NCBI GenBank assembly: GCA_934718065.1 | Contig: CAKUZR010000005.1 | Span: 79,843-143,842 of the forward strand | Length of the DNA: 64,000 bases | Direction of reading: 5' to 3' | From: an uncultured Treponema sp. | GTDB taxonomy: Bacteria > Spirochaetota > Spirochaetia > Treponematales > Treponemataceae | Part shown: positions 9,331 to 18,667 of the stretch, piece by piece | Layout of the letters: every line of letters begins with the position of its first letter | How positions within the stretch are numbered: the first letter of the stretch is position 1 | Made by a program: the position numbers and the translations under genes | The notes under the pieces: model-generated | Told to the model about the DNA's origin: nothing | Database searches by the model: none | The model's input: the letters and a program-made list of their open reading frames with translations, nothing else

Positions 9331-9451
9331 CAAAAAATTTGTGATTCATTTCCGAAATTAACTTTTTTTTGCGATAAATATTATGAAAAAGATTTTCTGC
9401 TGAAGAGCCGAGGATTTAAGGATTTTAGCGGGATTTTTTTCTGGAGGTTTT

Positions 9452-10501
9452 ATGTTCAAAAAAATAAGGGAAATTCCGAATTTCATCTGGATTCTGTTCA
9501 AGACGCTTTTGGTTTCGGGAATTGTTCTGGCGGTTTGCGGTCCGATTTCCTGCAAGGCTACGGAAGAGGGAATAATTCTTGTTGATGACAGTTATTCTTG
9601 TCCGAAGATTGAAGATTTTTTTGTTACCGGTGAAAATTCGGCGCGCATTGTTTTTAATCAGAACGTGGATTTTAAAGGGCTTAGCTTGAATCCTTTTGTT
9701 TCGGTTGAAAATGTCAGCGTGGAATGTTCGGATGCGGAAAAAAGCTTGTGCCTTATGGACGTTGTTTTTTCTGAGAATTTGAGAATTGGCGAAAAATATA
9801 ATTTTTATGGCGAGGTTTGCGATAAAATCGGAAATTCGCTGACATTCAGTTTGCCTTTGCTTGGATTTAATGGAAGAACTCCGGATATGGAGATTACAGA
9901 AATTCATCCGAAATATTCGAGCGGAACAAATGCTTCCGGAAAATATTTTAAATGCGAGTATGTTGAGCTTAGGGCTTTGAGCGATGGAAATCTTTCCGGA
10001 ATGGAGCTTTACAGCGCAAATGACGGGGCTTCGAAAAATTTTGTTTTTCCTGCGGTGGAGGTTTTGCGTGGCGATGTAATAATTGTGCATTTAAGGAAAA
10101 AAGATGATTCTGCGGTGAATGAGCTGGGTGATGATTTGACTTTGTCTAAAACGAAATATTCCAGCGACAGCGCAAGAGATTTGTGGGCTGAAAATGAAAG
10201 CGCAAGGCTTGGCGATGAAATGGATGTTGTTCTGCTTAGGAATTCTGTGGGCGGTTCTATTGCTGACAGTGTCTGCTATGCTTCGGAATCTGCGGTGGAA
10301 TGGAAAACTGAAGAAATGAAAAACGCCGCGAAAATGGCTTTTGAAGCCGGCAAGTGGAATGATTCTGAAATTTCCGGTGCTGTTAAAATTGCGAAAATGA
10401 CGGCGAGCAAGTCAATTGAACGCATTGCGGAGGAAAGTTCTGCGGCAAGCTGGAAAGTTACTGCGACGAGCGGAGAAACTCCTGGAAAAGTTGCGTATTG
10501 A
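9452..10501 (+). CDS. Membrane-anchored protein with lamin-tail-like domain
   Basis: 349 residues; TGGAGG ribosome site 6 bases before ATG. The N-terminal hydrophobic helix (IWILFKTLLVSGIVLAVCG) ends in cysteines (LAVC and PISC) that could be lipidation sites. Residues 40-140 resemble a bacterial Ig-like/fibronectin fold (ENSARIVFNQNVDF). From about residue 148 the sequence MEITEIHPKY, YVELRALSDGNLSGMELY, RGDVIIVHL and later IADSVCYA reads as a lamin-tail domain, found in many secreted bacterial proteins. Likely an envelope surface protein; binding partner unknown. Preceded by its own terminator-bounded region and followed after 41 bases by the U32 gene. Confidence 0.65.
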   Translation: MFKKIREIPNFIWILFKTLLVSGIVLAVCGPISCKATEEGIILVDDSYSCPKIEDFFVTGENSARIVFNQNVDFKGLSLNPFVSVENVSVECSDAEKSLCLMDVVFSENLRIGEKYNFYGEVCDKIGNSLTFSLPLLGFNGRTPDMEITEIHPKYSSGTNASGKYFKCEYVELRALSDGNLSGMELYSANDGASKNFVFPAVEVLRGDVIIVHLRKKDDSAVNELGDDLTLSKTKYSSDSARDLWAENESARLGDEMDVVLLRNSVGGSIADSVCYASESAVEWKTEEMKNAAKMAFEAGKWNDSEISGAVKIAKMTASKSIERIAEESSAASWKVTATSGETPGKVAY

Positions 10502-10506
10502 AAATA

Positions 10507-10535
10507 TGGACTAGATAGCTTTTATGTGTTAAATT
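10507..10535 (+). promoter_or_regulatory. Candidate near-leaderless promoter of the U32 peptidase gene
   Basis: TGGACT, 17-base spacer ending in TGT, then TAAATT (an extended -10). The ATG begins only 7 bases after the -10 and there is no Shine-Dalgarno sequence, so the mRNA would start at or near the initiation codon. Confidence 0.45.
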
Positions 10536-10542
10536 ATTCGTT

Positions 10543-12822
10543 ATGTGTGAATTATTAGCACCTGCGGGTAATATTGAATCATTGGATGCCGCTATTGGCG
10601 AAGGCGCGGACGCTGTATATCTTGGATTAAAATCGTTCAACGCAAGGCTTAGGACTTCAAATTTTGCGTGGAACCAGTTTGAGGCTGCTGTTGGAGCCGT
10701 TCATCGTCTTGGAAAAAAAATTTATGTAACTGTAAATACTGTTTGTGAAGAAAAAGAAACGGAGCGGCTTTATAGATTTTTGGCATATCTTGACCGGATT
10801 CATCCTGACGGGCTTATTGTTCAGGATTTGGGAATTGTGCGGATGTGCCAGGAATTTTTCCCGAATCTGGAGCTTCATGCCTCAACTCAAATGAATGTTG
10901 AAAGCGCGGCCGCCGCAAATCTTTTGTACAATGAGGGATTGAAGCGCGTTGTTGTTGCCCGCGAGCTTGGTTTTGAAGAAATAAAATACATAAAAGAGCA
11001 TACAAAAGCTGAGATTGAAATGTTTGTTCACGGCGCGCTTTGCGTAAGCGAGTCAGGACTTTGTCTTTTTTCAAGTTTCCTTGGCGGAAAATCTGCGAAC
11101 CGTGGAATGTGCGCCCAGGCTTGCCGCCGTTATTATACAGCTGAATATCCGGAAGGAATAAAGCAGGGATATTATTTTTCACCTTGCGATTTGCAGCTTA
11201 TTGAGCATATTCCGGCTCTTTGCGATCTGGGAATAAATTCATTTAAAATCGAAGGCCGCATGAAAAGCGCGGAATATGTTGGAAGCGTTGTTGCGGCGTA
11301 CCGCTATGTGATTGATCATTATAAAGAAGATAGAAAAGGCGCTGTGGCAACTGGCAAGCGAATGTTGGCTTCCGATTTTGCACGGTCAAAAACAACATAT
11401 TGGTACGGATTTAAAGATGAAAAAGAAGGCGTTGAAAATGCCGGCGCAAAAATTTTGAATCCTAACCAGGCCGGAGGAACAGGAATTTATCTTGGAACTG
11501 TTTCCCGCGTAAGAAAAGCTCCGGACTGGCTTATTGAAGAAGTTAAGAAAAACGCCGCTCCTGACGCAGATCCTGCAAGCCTGAAAATTCAGATGGCGAT
11601 GCTTACCGGCGGAAATTATGATCCTGATCCGGGAGATTCAATTCGTCTGCATAAAAAAGATGATTCTGGAAGAACTAGCCACAAAGTCCGCAGTGTTGAA
11701 ATTGACGACGATGGACACCGCTGGATAGACATTCCTCTTAGCCACAGAATTGGCGACAGCGTATATCTTCTTCAGATAAAATCTATGTCAAAACGCTATT
11801 CAAGAGTTCTGCCTGGAGATTTAAGCAAATTCAGGAAGCAGCCTGCGGACGAGAAATTGCCTTTCTTGGATGTGACTCCGGTTGAGGGCAGGGAGCTTTC
11901 ATATTTTCCGGAGGGAATTTATGTGCAGGTTTCTACTATAGAAGATGTGTTCCTTGCGCAGGCTTTCCATCCGGTTCGCCTTATCATTGAACTTACATGC
12001 GATACAAAATACGATCTGCTGAACGGAAAAACTGTTCTTCCGATTGCAAAAAAAGCGATTTATATTTCACTGGATCCTTACTGTCCGGCCGCAAAAGAAG
12101 AGGAGCTTAAGGCGGAACTGGAAAAACTGATTGAAAAAGGATATTCAAATTTTGTTGTGAACAATATCGCCCAGATCCAAATGCTGAAAGAAAAAAATGT
12201 TCATCTGATAGCTGGACCTTATCTTTACACATTCAACAGATGGGCGGTTTCATTCTTTGAAAACCAGGACATCGGCGCATTCATTATGCCTTATGAGGAT
12301 TCCAGAAAAAATCTTGAGGCAACTTATGATTTGAATGTCCGCTCAAGAGTTCTGGTTCCGGTTTTCGCTTATCCAGCGCTTTTCAGAATTCGGTTCAAGC
12401 TGCCGGAAGATTACGGATTTACTTATTTTTCAGACAAAGAAGAGGAAAAATTTAAAGTCGTATCTTCGGAAGACGGTTCATTTGTTATGCCGGAGCTTCC
12501 ATTTTCATTGCTTGACAAAACTGAGTTGCTTTCGCAGTCTGGTTTCAAGAAAATTCTGATTGATTTTTCAAAGACAAAACTTTCCAAAGGCCAGATTAAA
12601 AATGTAAGCAGCTCGCTGTTCAAAAAACAGCCGTTCCCGGAAGTTAACCGCTTCAACTGGAAAGACGGATTCTACGATCCTTTGCAGATGGAAGAATATA
12701 AAGCCAGCAACGAACGGGCTGCTGCCGCAAAATTGGCTGCTTCAAAGGGAGGTCTGCGCAAGCCTAAAAATCGTGGCGGAGCTGTCCGCGCTGGCAAGAA
12801 AAAACTTAACGGAAAATTCTAG
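10543..12822 (+). CDS. Peptidase U32 family protein (RlhA-like 23S rRNA hydroxylation factor)
   Basis: 759 residues. The N-terminal TIM-barrel-like U32 domain starts LLAPAGNIESLDAAIGEGAD and contains the family signature EMFVHGALCVSESGLCLFSS followed by NRGMCAQACRR, whose cysteines match the iron-sulfur or metal ligands of U32 proteins. A second half (about residues 390-720) matches the extra collagenase-like region seen in long members such as E. coli RlhA, which is needed for hydroxylation of a 23S rRNA cytidine. Collagenase activity is the historic label. The C-terminus is basic (RKPKNRGGAVRAGKKK), consistent with RNA contact. It is a single gene convergent with ssb. Confidence 0.9.
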   Translation: MCELLAPAGNIESLDAAIGEGADAVYLGLKSFNARLRTSNFAWNQFEAAVGAVHRLGKKIYVTVNTVCEEKETERLYRFLAYLDRIHPDGLIVQDLGIVRMCQEFFPNLELHASTQMNVESAAAANLLYNEGLKRVVVARELGFEEIKYIKEHTKAEIEMFVHGALCVSESGLCLFSSFLGGKSANRGMCAQACRRYYTAEYPEGIKQGYYFSPCDLQLIEHIPALCDLGINSFKIEGRMKSAEYVGSVVAAYRYVIDHYKEDRKGAVATGKRMLASDFARSKTTYWYGFKDEKEGVENAGAKILNPNQAGGTGIYLGTVSRVRKAPDWLIEEVKKNAAPDADPASLKIQMAMLTGGNYDPDPGDSIRLHKKDDSGRTSHKVRSVEIDDDGHRWIDIPLSHRIGDSVYLLQIKSMSKRYSRVLPGDLSKFRKQPADEKLPFLDVTPVEGRELSYFPEGIYVQVSTIEDVFLAQAFHPVRLIIELTCDTKYDLLNGKTVLPIAKKAIYISLDPYCPAAKEEELKAELEKLIEKGYSNFVVNNIAQIQMLKEKNVHLIAGPYLYTFNRWAVSFFENQDIGAFIMPYEDSRKNLEATYDLNVRSRVLVPVFAYPALFRIRFKLPEDYGFTYFSDKEEEKFKVVSSEDGSFVMPELPFSLLDKTELLSQSGFKKILIDFSKTKLSKGQIKNVSSSLFKKQPFPEVNRFNWKDGFYDPLQMEEYKASNERAAAAKLAASKGGLRKPKNRGGAVRAGKKKLNGKF

Positions 12823-12849
12823 AAATAAATTTCAGGAATTCTTAAAAAA

Positions 12850-13308
12850 CTAAAAAGCAATTGCTTCTTCAGGAATCTGATCCTGGATCTCTTCACCTGC
12901 GGAAGCCTGGTTTGCTTCTTTCATTGCTTCCAGGTTTTCCGCGGATGAATTTTGCGCTTCAGAAGCAGTTTCCGTTGAAAGGCGTTTTTTAAATTCAACA
13001 TGTTCTGCAATAATAGAAACCCTGCTGGCTGTTTTGCCGTCGCTGTTTGTCCAGCGGCTCTGCTTCAGGCGGCCTACAACTCGTATTCCTCTGCCTTTCT
13101 CGCAGTTTTTCTGGCAAGATTCAGCCATTTTTCCAAAAGTTTCAATGTTGAAGAAAGAAACTTCATTCACGCCTTCGCCGTCTGTATTCTTGTAAAAGCG
13201 GTTCACCGCAACAGGAATATTGCAGATTTTGTGTCCGTTCGCAGTTTCCTTGAATTCCGGGTCGCGGGTTACGTTTCCTTCAATAATTAAAGAGTTCAGT
13301 TGATTCAT
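12850..13308 (-). CDS. ssb: Single-stranded DNA-binding protein
   Basis: 152 residues: an OB-fold of about 105 residues (NSLIIEGNVTRDPEFKETANG, FFNIETFGKMAESC, GIRVVGRLKQSRWTNSDGK, then VSIIAEHVEF) and an acidic tail ending in IPEEAIAF, close to the usual DDDIPF-type tip that recruits partner proteins. It coats single-stranded DNA in replication and repair. GAGGT lies 8 bases before the start. The gene stands alone between convergent U32 and the 647-residue gene. Confidence 0.95.
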   Translation of the reverse strand: MNQLNSLIIEGNVTRDPEFKETANGHKICNIPVAVNRFYKNTDGEGVNEVSFFNIETFGKMAESCQKNCEKGRGIRVVGRLKQSRWTNSDGKTASRVSIIAEHVEFKKRLSTETASEAQNSSAENLEAMKEANQASAGEEIQDQIPEEAIAF

Positions 13309-13433
13309 AAAAATACCTCATTTTGAATGCAATTTGCTTTTTTTGCCGGCTATAAAAAGCAACGGTTTGTTTTTCACCGTCATTTATATATAGCGATTTT
13401 TTTTCAAAATAAGAAATGAATCACAAAAAATTT

Positions 13434-15377
13434 TTATCCATTTGAAAGAAGACGCAGCATATACAGCTCAACGTAAATGGTCAGTGCTTCCTCTTCCTTG
13501 ATTTTCTGCATATTCGGAGTTTTTACAAGCCCTTCCGCAAGGGAGCGGAGCCTGTTTTCATCAAATGTCTGGGCGGAAATTGTACGCATGACTTTCCGAG
13601 TGTAGTCCCGGATCAGGCAGTTCACATCCTCTGAAAGGCTGTTGTGCGCTTCTTTTGTAATCATCTTGTTCCAGATTTTTCCATACGAATCAAGTTCCCT
13701 GTCAATTGTTGAACCTGAAGGCACAAGCTCCTCGGCGATGTTTTTAGCCGCCGCCTGAATTGCGTCTTTTTTGCTGGCGAATTTAGCCGGCTTCTGAATT
13801 TCCTCGTCGTCTGGAATGTCGTCCGCCGTAAATTCCTTCTGGGCAATTTTTGATTGCGCAGGTTTGCGTTTTTTCTTTGAAAACAAGCTCGCAAGCCACG
13901 AAATCACCGGAATTGTGTACCAGAACGGAAGCATATTTTTTGCGTTTGCAAGAATCGCGGAATTTTTCAGCATAAGAAGCTCTGAATACGGAAGAAGTTT
14001 TCCGCCGGAAAAAATATGGAACGCCGGCTCTGAATTTGCGTGGCTTGTTTCATAGTTCAGCATCGTAAGGAAATTTGCGTTCAGCAGCGCGTACAGAACA
14101 GGCGAAAGGTCGTGAATTTCCTTTTTAAGGCAGTTTTCAAAATCCTTTTCGCTTTTCATTTCTGGAAGCTTTTCGTAGTTGCTTAAAATTTTGAACCATT
14201 TGTCTGTAAGATGCTTTTCAATTGTGTCGTGCGCTTCGTTTGCAAGTCTGATTACAAGCTGGAAAACTTTGTTTTTATAGATAAAATATCTTGCGCCGGT
14301 TTCAATCTTGAACACAAGAACCTGCGGAAGCTCGTTGTTTTCACATTCGGTTGTTATTTTCTGAAGAAATTCCTTCAGGTCATCTTCGTCGTACTGGCCG
14401 TAAAGCAAAGCGCCTTTTGAATCCTTTAGTTTCAGAATGCTTTCCATTGAAAAGAAATACGGCGGACGCGCAAGCGCGGCTCTAAGCTCGTTCAGGGCGT
14501 TCTCCTTGGTCTGCTGCTTCGAGGCTTTTTCCTTCAGCGTCATCATCCAGACTTCAGAAACGGCCACAGCCTGAAGAACATTTGTGTCCTCGGTTGTCCT
14601 GTCTTTTATTTTTTCAAAGTCAAGCCTGATGAAATAGCAAAGCTGGTTCCAGAAATAGAACGCATCTCCTGAAAAATCAAAAGTCTGGTCAGAAGTGTCC
14701 GGGTGCTGAAGAAATTTTGTGAAAAAAGCCTGCGCGGCGATTTCTTTGCTTGGATTTGCAACGCGGACTTTTTTCTGGAAATAATCGTGGTACTCATCTT
14801 TTTTCAGCATGTTCCGGATTTTCGCCATTGCGTCGCGGGTTACAAAATTTATCGGAACACATTCTGGAATAAGCAGAGAAGGAATGTCCCGCGGCATAAG
14901 AACGCAGTAAAGCTTCGGGGATTTTGTATTCTGTTTCACCTGCCATTCCTGCACAACATCTTCAAGAGATTTTTTTTCAAGCGCGTCGGCAGGAAGCTGC
15001 TTTGGCAAATCGTTCGCGCATGGAAAAGGAATTTGCGGGTTTGAAATTATTTCCTTGTATTTGTTTGCGTAATAAACTGAATATGCGGTAAGGCAGGCGA
15101 TTGTGATTTTTCCGTTGTTTTGCTGGATAAGATAAACTTCATGCTTGTTCTGGTAGTCTTCAAGCTCTTTTAAAAGTGTTGAGTCTGGAATTTCCAGGTA
15201 TTGAACCAAGTCCGGCTGTTCTTCCAAATGATGTGAAGCATATTTTTTTACATAATCACAAAACTCTCTAAAATTGATGAAAACGGATTCCTGTTTTTTT
15301 GCGTATTGCCTTAGAATCGCTCCCAAATTTACAGATATAGCCATAAAATAATTATAAACAGAAAAGGTGTTATTCAC
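13434..15377 (-). CDS. Conserved-looking protein of unknown function, 647 residues
   Basis: The frame opens with a GTG (MNNTFS) at 15377; a more ordinary ATG start (MAISVNLGAILRQYAKK) lies at 15344, and neither has a convincing ribosome site. The protein is soluble apart from one moderately hydrophobic segment near residue 480 (MLPFWYTIPVISWLASLF) directly followed by the basic patch SKKKRKP. The N-terminus looks helical and winged-helix-like, and the C-terminal 90 residues are helical. I recognise no family. It is transcribed toward ssb, 125 bases away, and diverges from pncB. Confidence 0.75.
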   Translation of the reverse strand: MNNTFSVYNYFMAISVNLGAILRQYAKKQESVFINFREFCDYVKKYASHHLEEQPDLVQYLEIPDSTLLKELEDYQNKHEVYLIQQNNGKITIACLTAYSVYYANKYKEIISNPQIPFPCANDLPKQLPADALEKKSLEDVVQEWQVKQNTKSPKLYCVLMPRDIPSLLIPECVPINFVTRDAMAKIRNMLKKDEYHDYFQKKVRVANPSKEIAAQAFFTKFLQHPDTSDQTFDFSGDAFYFWNQLCYFIRLDFEKIKDRTTEDTNVLQAVAVSEVWMMTLKEKASKQQTKENALNELRAALARPPYFFSMESILKLKDSKGALLYGQYDEDDLKEFLQKITTECENNELPQVLVFKIETGARYFIYKNKVFQLVIRLANEAHDTIEKHLTDKWFKILSNYEKLPEMKSEKDFENCLKKEIHDLSPVLYALLNANFLTMLNYETSHANSEPAFHIFSGGKLLPYSELLMLKNSAILANAKNMLPFWYTIPVISWLASLFSKKKRKPAQSKIAQKEFTADDIPDDEEIQKPAKFASKKDAIQAAAKNIAEELVPSGSTIDRELDSYGKIWNKMITKEAHNSLSEDVNCLIRDYTRKVMRTISAQTFDENRLRSLAEGLVKTPNMQKIKEEEALTIYVELYMLRLLSNG

Positions 15378-15553
15378 AAGAAGGTTTTCAGAGGTTTTTT
15401 CGGAAAAGAAAAATTATAATGCCAATTGAATTGCAAATGAATTGTAAAATTTGGAAAATACCGTTAAACTTGAAGAAGGACGTGCAGGTTGCGTACAAGA
15501 TGCTTGAGGTAGCCTCGAAAAAATCCTTATTTTCCACGTTTTATGAGGTTTTT

Positions 15554-17005
15554 ATGAAAAATTATTTTAGCGGCAACGCGCTTTTCACGGATTTTTACGA
15601 GCTTACAATGGCTCAAGGCTACTGGAAAGAAGGAATGAACCAGGAAGTTGTGTTCGATATGTTCTTCAGAAGAAATCCGTTCAACGGTGGATTTTCTGTT
15701 CTTGCCGGAAACGAGCCGCTTTTGGACGCAATCACGGAATTTTCTTTCAGCGAGGATGATATTGAATATCTGCGCAGCCAGAAAATTTTTGAGGAAGGCT
15801 TCCTGGAATATCTGAAAACATGGAAATTTACAGGCGACCTTTACACAATGGACGAAGGAACTGTGATTTTTCCGCAGGAGCCGCTTGTAAGAATTCATGC
15901 GAATCTTATTGAAGCGCAAATTCTTGAAGGTCTTATTCTGAATCTTGTTAATTTCCAGAGTTTGATTGCAACAAAAACTGCCCGGGTTTATCTTGCGTCA
16001 AAAGGCGCTCCGATTATGGAATTCGGGCTCAGACGCGCGCAGGGACCGGACGGAGCTATGGGAGCAACAAGGGCGGCGTTCATTGGCGGCGCGGCTGGAA
16101 CAAGCAACACTTTGGCGGCAAAACTTTATGGAATTCCTGCAATGGGAACAATGGCACATTCGTGGATTATGAGCCATTCCTCTGAGCTGGAGGCGTTCCG
16201 CGAATATGCGAAAATTTATCCGTCCAACGCGGTTTTTCTTATTGACACTTACGATACCCTGAAATCCGGAATAAAAAATGCGATAATTGCAGGCGGCGAG
16301 CTTGTTGAAAAAGGCTATAATTTCGGCGTGCGCCTTGATTCCGGCGATATTTCATATCTTACAAGGGAAGTCAGAAAAGAGCTTGACAGGGCTGGATTCC
16401 CGCAGGCGAAAATTTCAGTTTCAAACGAGCTTACGGAAGAAATTATTTCAACACTGGTTGCAAACGGCGCGCCAATAAACAGCTGGGGCGTTGGAACTCA
16501 CATGGTTACAGGCGGAAATGAATCTTCTTTCACAGGCGTTTACAAACTTGCCGCAAGACACGACAAGGCTTCTGACAAAATGATTCCTGCAATGAAATTC
16601 AGCGACAATCCTGCGAAGACAACAAATCCAGGAATCAAAAATGTTTACCGCCTTTACGATGAAAATGGAATGGCTCTGGCGGATATTCTTTCCCTTGAAT
16701 CTGAAAAAATCGAGCCGGGCAAAGAATACCGTTTTTATCATCCGATGGTTGACTACAGGCAGTTTTCCTGCAAGGCGGCAAAAGTTGAAGCGCTCCTGAA
16801 GCTTAAGCTCAGCAAGGGAAAACGTACGGAAGCGCGCCTTTCAGACGGGGAGCAGCTGCGTCTTGCCCGCGAAAATATGCAGAAACAGCTTGCGAGTCTT
16901 GATGAAAGTTACAAGAGAATTCTGAATCCGCATATTTACAAAGTTTCTCTGACAGAAGAGCTGAAAAACTTGAAGGCTGATTTTATTGCAAAAAATATAA
17001 AATAA
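15554..17005 (+). CDS. pncB: Nicotinate phosphoribosyltransferase
   Basis: 483 residues from the ATG at 15554, which has GAGG five bases upstream; an in-frame extension to 15419 has no ribosome site and unconserved sequence, so I reject it. Typical motifs are FTDFYELTMAQGYW at the N-terminus, EFGLRRAQGPDGA (phosphoribosyl/active-site region), GTMAHSWIMSH, and VRLDSGD. The enzyme joins nicotinate and PRPP to give nicotinate mononucleotide in the Preiss-Handler NAD salvage pathway. It converges on eda 22 bases away. Confidence 0.93.
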   Translation: MKNYFSGNALFTDFYELTMAQGYWKEGMNQEVVFDMFFRRNPFNGGFSVLAGNEPLLDAITEFSFSEDDIEYLRSQKIFEEGFLEYLKTWKFTGDLYTMDEGTVIFPQEPLVRIHANLIEAQILEGLILNLVNFQSLIATKTARVYLASKGAPIMEFGLRRAQGPDGAMGATRAAFIGGAAGTSNTLAAKLYGIPAMGTMAHSWIMSHSSELEAFREYAKIYPSNAVFLIDTYDTLKSGIKNAIIAGGELVEKGYNFGVRLDSGDISYLTREVRKELDRAGFPQAKISVSNELTEEIISTLVANGAPINSWGVGTHMVTGGNESSFTGVYKLAARHDKASDKMIPAMKFSDNPAKTTNPGIKNVYRLYDENGMALADILSLESEKIEPGKEYRFYHPMVDYRQFSCKAAKVEALLKLKLSKGKRTEARLSDGEQLRLARENMQKQLASLDESYKRILNPHIYKVSLTEELKNLKADFIAKNIK

Positions 17006-17027
17006 TTTGTTCTTGCGGCGGCGGCAA

Positions 17028-17603
17028 TTATTTGCAAAGATATGAGCCGCTCAAAGCCGCAACATTTTTCAGGTTTTTGTAGTCATTGCAGTTTTCCGCG
17101 TTGATTCCGCCGGAAACTATGAAGCGAACTTCCGGGTAAGGACCTGCCAAGGCGGAAAGATATTTTGTTCCTCCAAGAATTTCAACCGGGAAAATTTTCA
17201 TCACGGAAAGATTGAATGAAAGCGCCTGCTCGATTTCGCCAGGGGTTGCCACTCCCGGATAGACTGGAATATTGTGCTTTACGCAGTATTTTACAGTTTT
17301 GCGGTTGAATCCTGCGCTCAGAAGAAACTGCGCTCCTGCTTTTTCCGCCCGTTTTGCAAGCTCCGGAGAAGTTACTGTCGCGGCTCCAAGCAGGATTTCC
17401 GGAACTTGCTCCCTTACTGCGCGGATACATTCGTCTGAGCCTTCAAGGTTGTTCAGGTCGCGGTAGGCGATTTCCATTGCCGGAACGCCTTTTTCAAGAA
17501 GTTTTTTTGCAATAACAACTGCTTCCGCCGGCAAAGTTGTCTGCACAACCGCAATTTTTCCTGCTTTTATTATAAGTTCATCCATCAAGTGCTGTTTTTT
17601 CAT
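17028..17603 (-). CDS. eda: 2-dehydro-3-deoxyphosphogluconate aldolase
   Basis: 191 residues, slightly short of the usual 205-215. It shows the KDPG aldolase motifs: MEIAYRD with the catalytic glutamate, GAATVTSPE, and MKIFPVEILGG with the Schiff-base lysine, then VSGGIN for phosphate binding. It splits KDPG into pyruvate and glyceraldehyde 3-phosphate. Its start overlaps the end of the upstream kinase gene by 4 bp, forming the kinase plus aldolase pair of the lower Entner-Doudoroff/hexuronate route. Confidence 0.9.
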   Translation of the reverse strand: MKKQHLMDELIIKAGKIAVVQTTLPAEAVVIAKKLLEKGVPAMEIAYRDLNNLEGSDECIRAVREQVPEILLGAATVTSPELAKRAEKAGAQFLLSAGFNRKTVKYCVKHNIPVYPGVATPGEIEQALSFNLSVMKIFPVEILGGTKYLSALAGPYPEVRFIVSGGINAENCNDYKNLKNVAALSGSYLCK

Positions 17604-18646
17604 CGTTGTATTCTTCCTGTTCCGTTTCCGTTCATCAAGGATTCTATTTCATCCTTTGTCGCAAGGTTGAAATCCCCCGGAATTGAATGTTTAAGGCAGC
17701 TTGCGGCTGTGGCAAAATCCAGGGCTTTTGCTTCGCCTGCGGAATCATCAGAAAATTCTGAAAGTCCGTAAATCAGTCCGGCGGAAAAACTGTCGCCTGC
17801 GCCGACCCGCTCCACAATATTTTCAATGTCATACTGCTGGCTTTCGTAAAAACCGTGTTTTCCGCTTAAAACCGCCGACCATCCGTTTCTGTCCGCGCTG
17901 TAGCTGTGCCGCAATGTTACGGCGGCTATTTTTATGTTCGGGAATTCCTTTTTCACGTCGTCGCAAAGATGATGGTAAGATTCGGCCGGAGTTGTGAAAT
18001 TTTTAAGGGAAAGCCCAAGGCATTTCTGAATGTCTTCCTCATTTGCAATCAGAACGTCCGCGGAACGGGCGATTTTTCTCATTACATCAGAGGCCTTTTT
18101 TCCGTACTGCCAGAGTTTTTTTCTGTAGTTCAGGTCAACTGAAACTGTGCAGCCGCAATTTTTAGCTTCGGAAACAGCGGCAAGAACAGAATTCATTGCC
18201 TGCTCTGAAACTGCCGGCGAAACTCCGGAAACATGAAACCATCCCGCATCGGAAAAATAATTTTTCCAGTCATATTCTTCTGGACCGGAAAGAAAAAAGC
18301 AGCTTCCTTCACGGTCGTAGATAACTTGGCTTGGCCGCTGGCACGCTCCGTCTTCCAGAAAATAAATTCCGAGCCGCCCGTTTTTTTCCGGTCCTTCAAC
18401 TTGAACACCGTAATGGTTCAGCGCGCTTTTTGCGCCTCGGCCAACTGCGTTTTTCGGCAGCGCGGTGATAAATTTTGCGGATTTTCCCAGAATCGAAAGG
18501 CTTACGGCAACATTCGCCTCGCTTCCGCCAAAAACGGCTTCCATATTCTGGGTCTGAAAAAATCTTTCTTTTCCGGAAGGTTTCAGCCGGAGCATAATTT
18601 CGCCAAAAAGCACAATTTTTTTATTGTTTTCATTCATGTTATTCAT
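17600..18646 (-). CDS. kdgK: 2-keto-3-deoxygluconate kinase, PfkB family
   Basis: 348 residues of ribokinase/PfkB fold: FGEIMLRLKPSG at the N-terminus, GGSEANVAVSLS (substrate-binding GG motif), VDLNYRKKLW, and the second PfkB signature VERVGAGDSFSAGLIYG with the catalytic aspartate. Pairing with eda makes 2-keto-3-deoxygluconate the likely substrate, producing KDPG. The first residues (MNNMNENNKK) allow a start one to four codons later. It is 21 bases downstream of the TPR-like gene and probably co-transcribed with it and eda. Confidence 0.88.
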   Translation of the reverse strand: MNNMNENNKKIVLFGEIMLRLKPSGKERFFQTQNMEAVFGGSEANVAVSLSILGKSAKFITALPKNAVGRGAKSALNHYGVQVEGPEKNGRLGIYFLEDGACQRPSQVIYDREGSCFFLSGPEEYDWKNYFSDAGWFHVSGVSPAVSEQAMNSVLAAVSEAKNCGCTVSVDLNYRKKLWQYGKKASDVMRKIARSADVLIANEEDIQKCLGLSLKNFTTPAESYHHLCDDVKKEFPNIKIAAVTLRHSYSADRNGWSAVLSGKHGFYESQQYDIENIVERVGAGDSFSAGLIYGLSEFSDDSAGEAKALDFATAASCLKHSIPGDFNLATKDEIESLMNGNGTGRIQR

Positions 18647-18667
18647 AAGAATTTCTCTTGGAAAAAA

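Noticed and set aside
15419..15553. 45-codon N-terminal extension of nicotinate phosphoribosyltransferase
   Set aside because: No ribosome site and no family similarity, while the ATG at 15554 has GAGG and starts right before conserved FTDFYELTMAQ.
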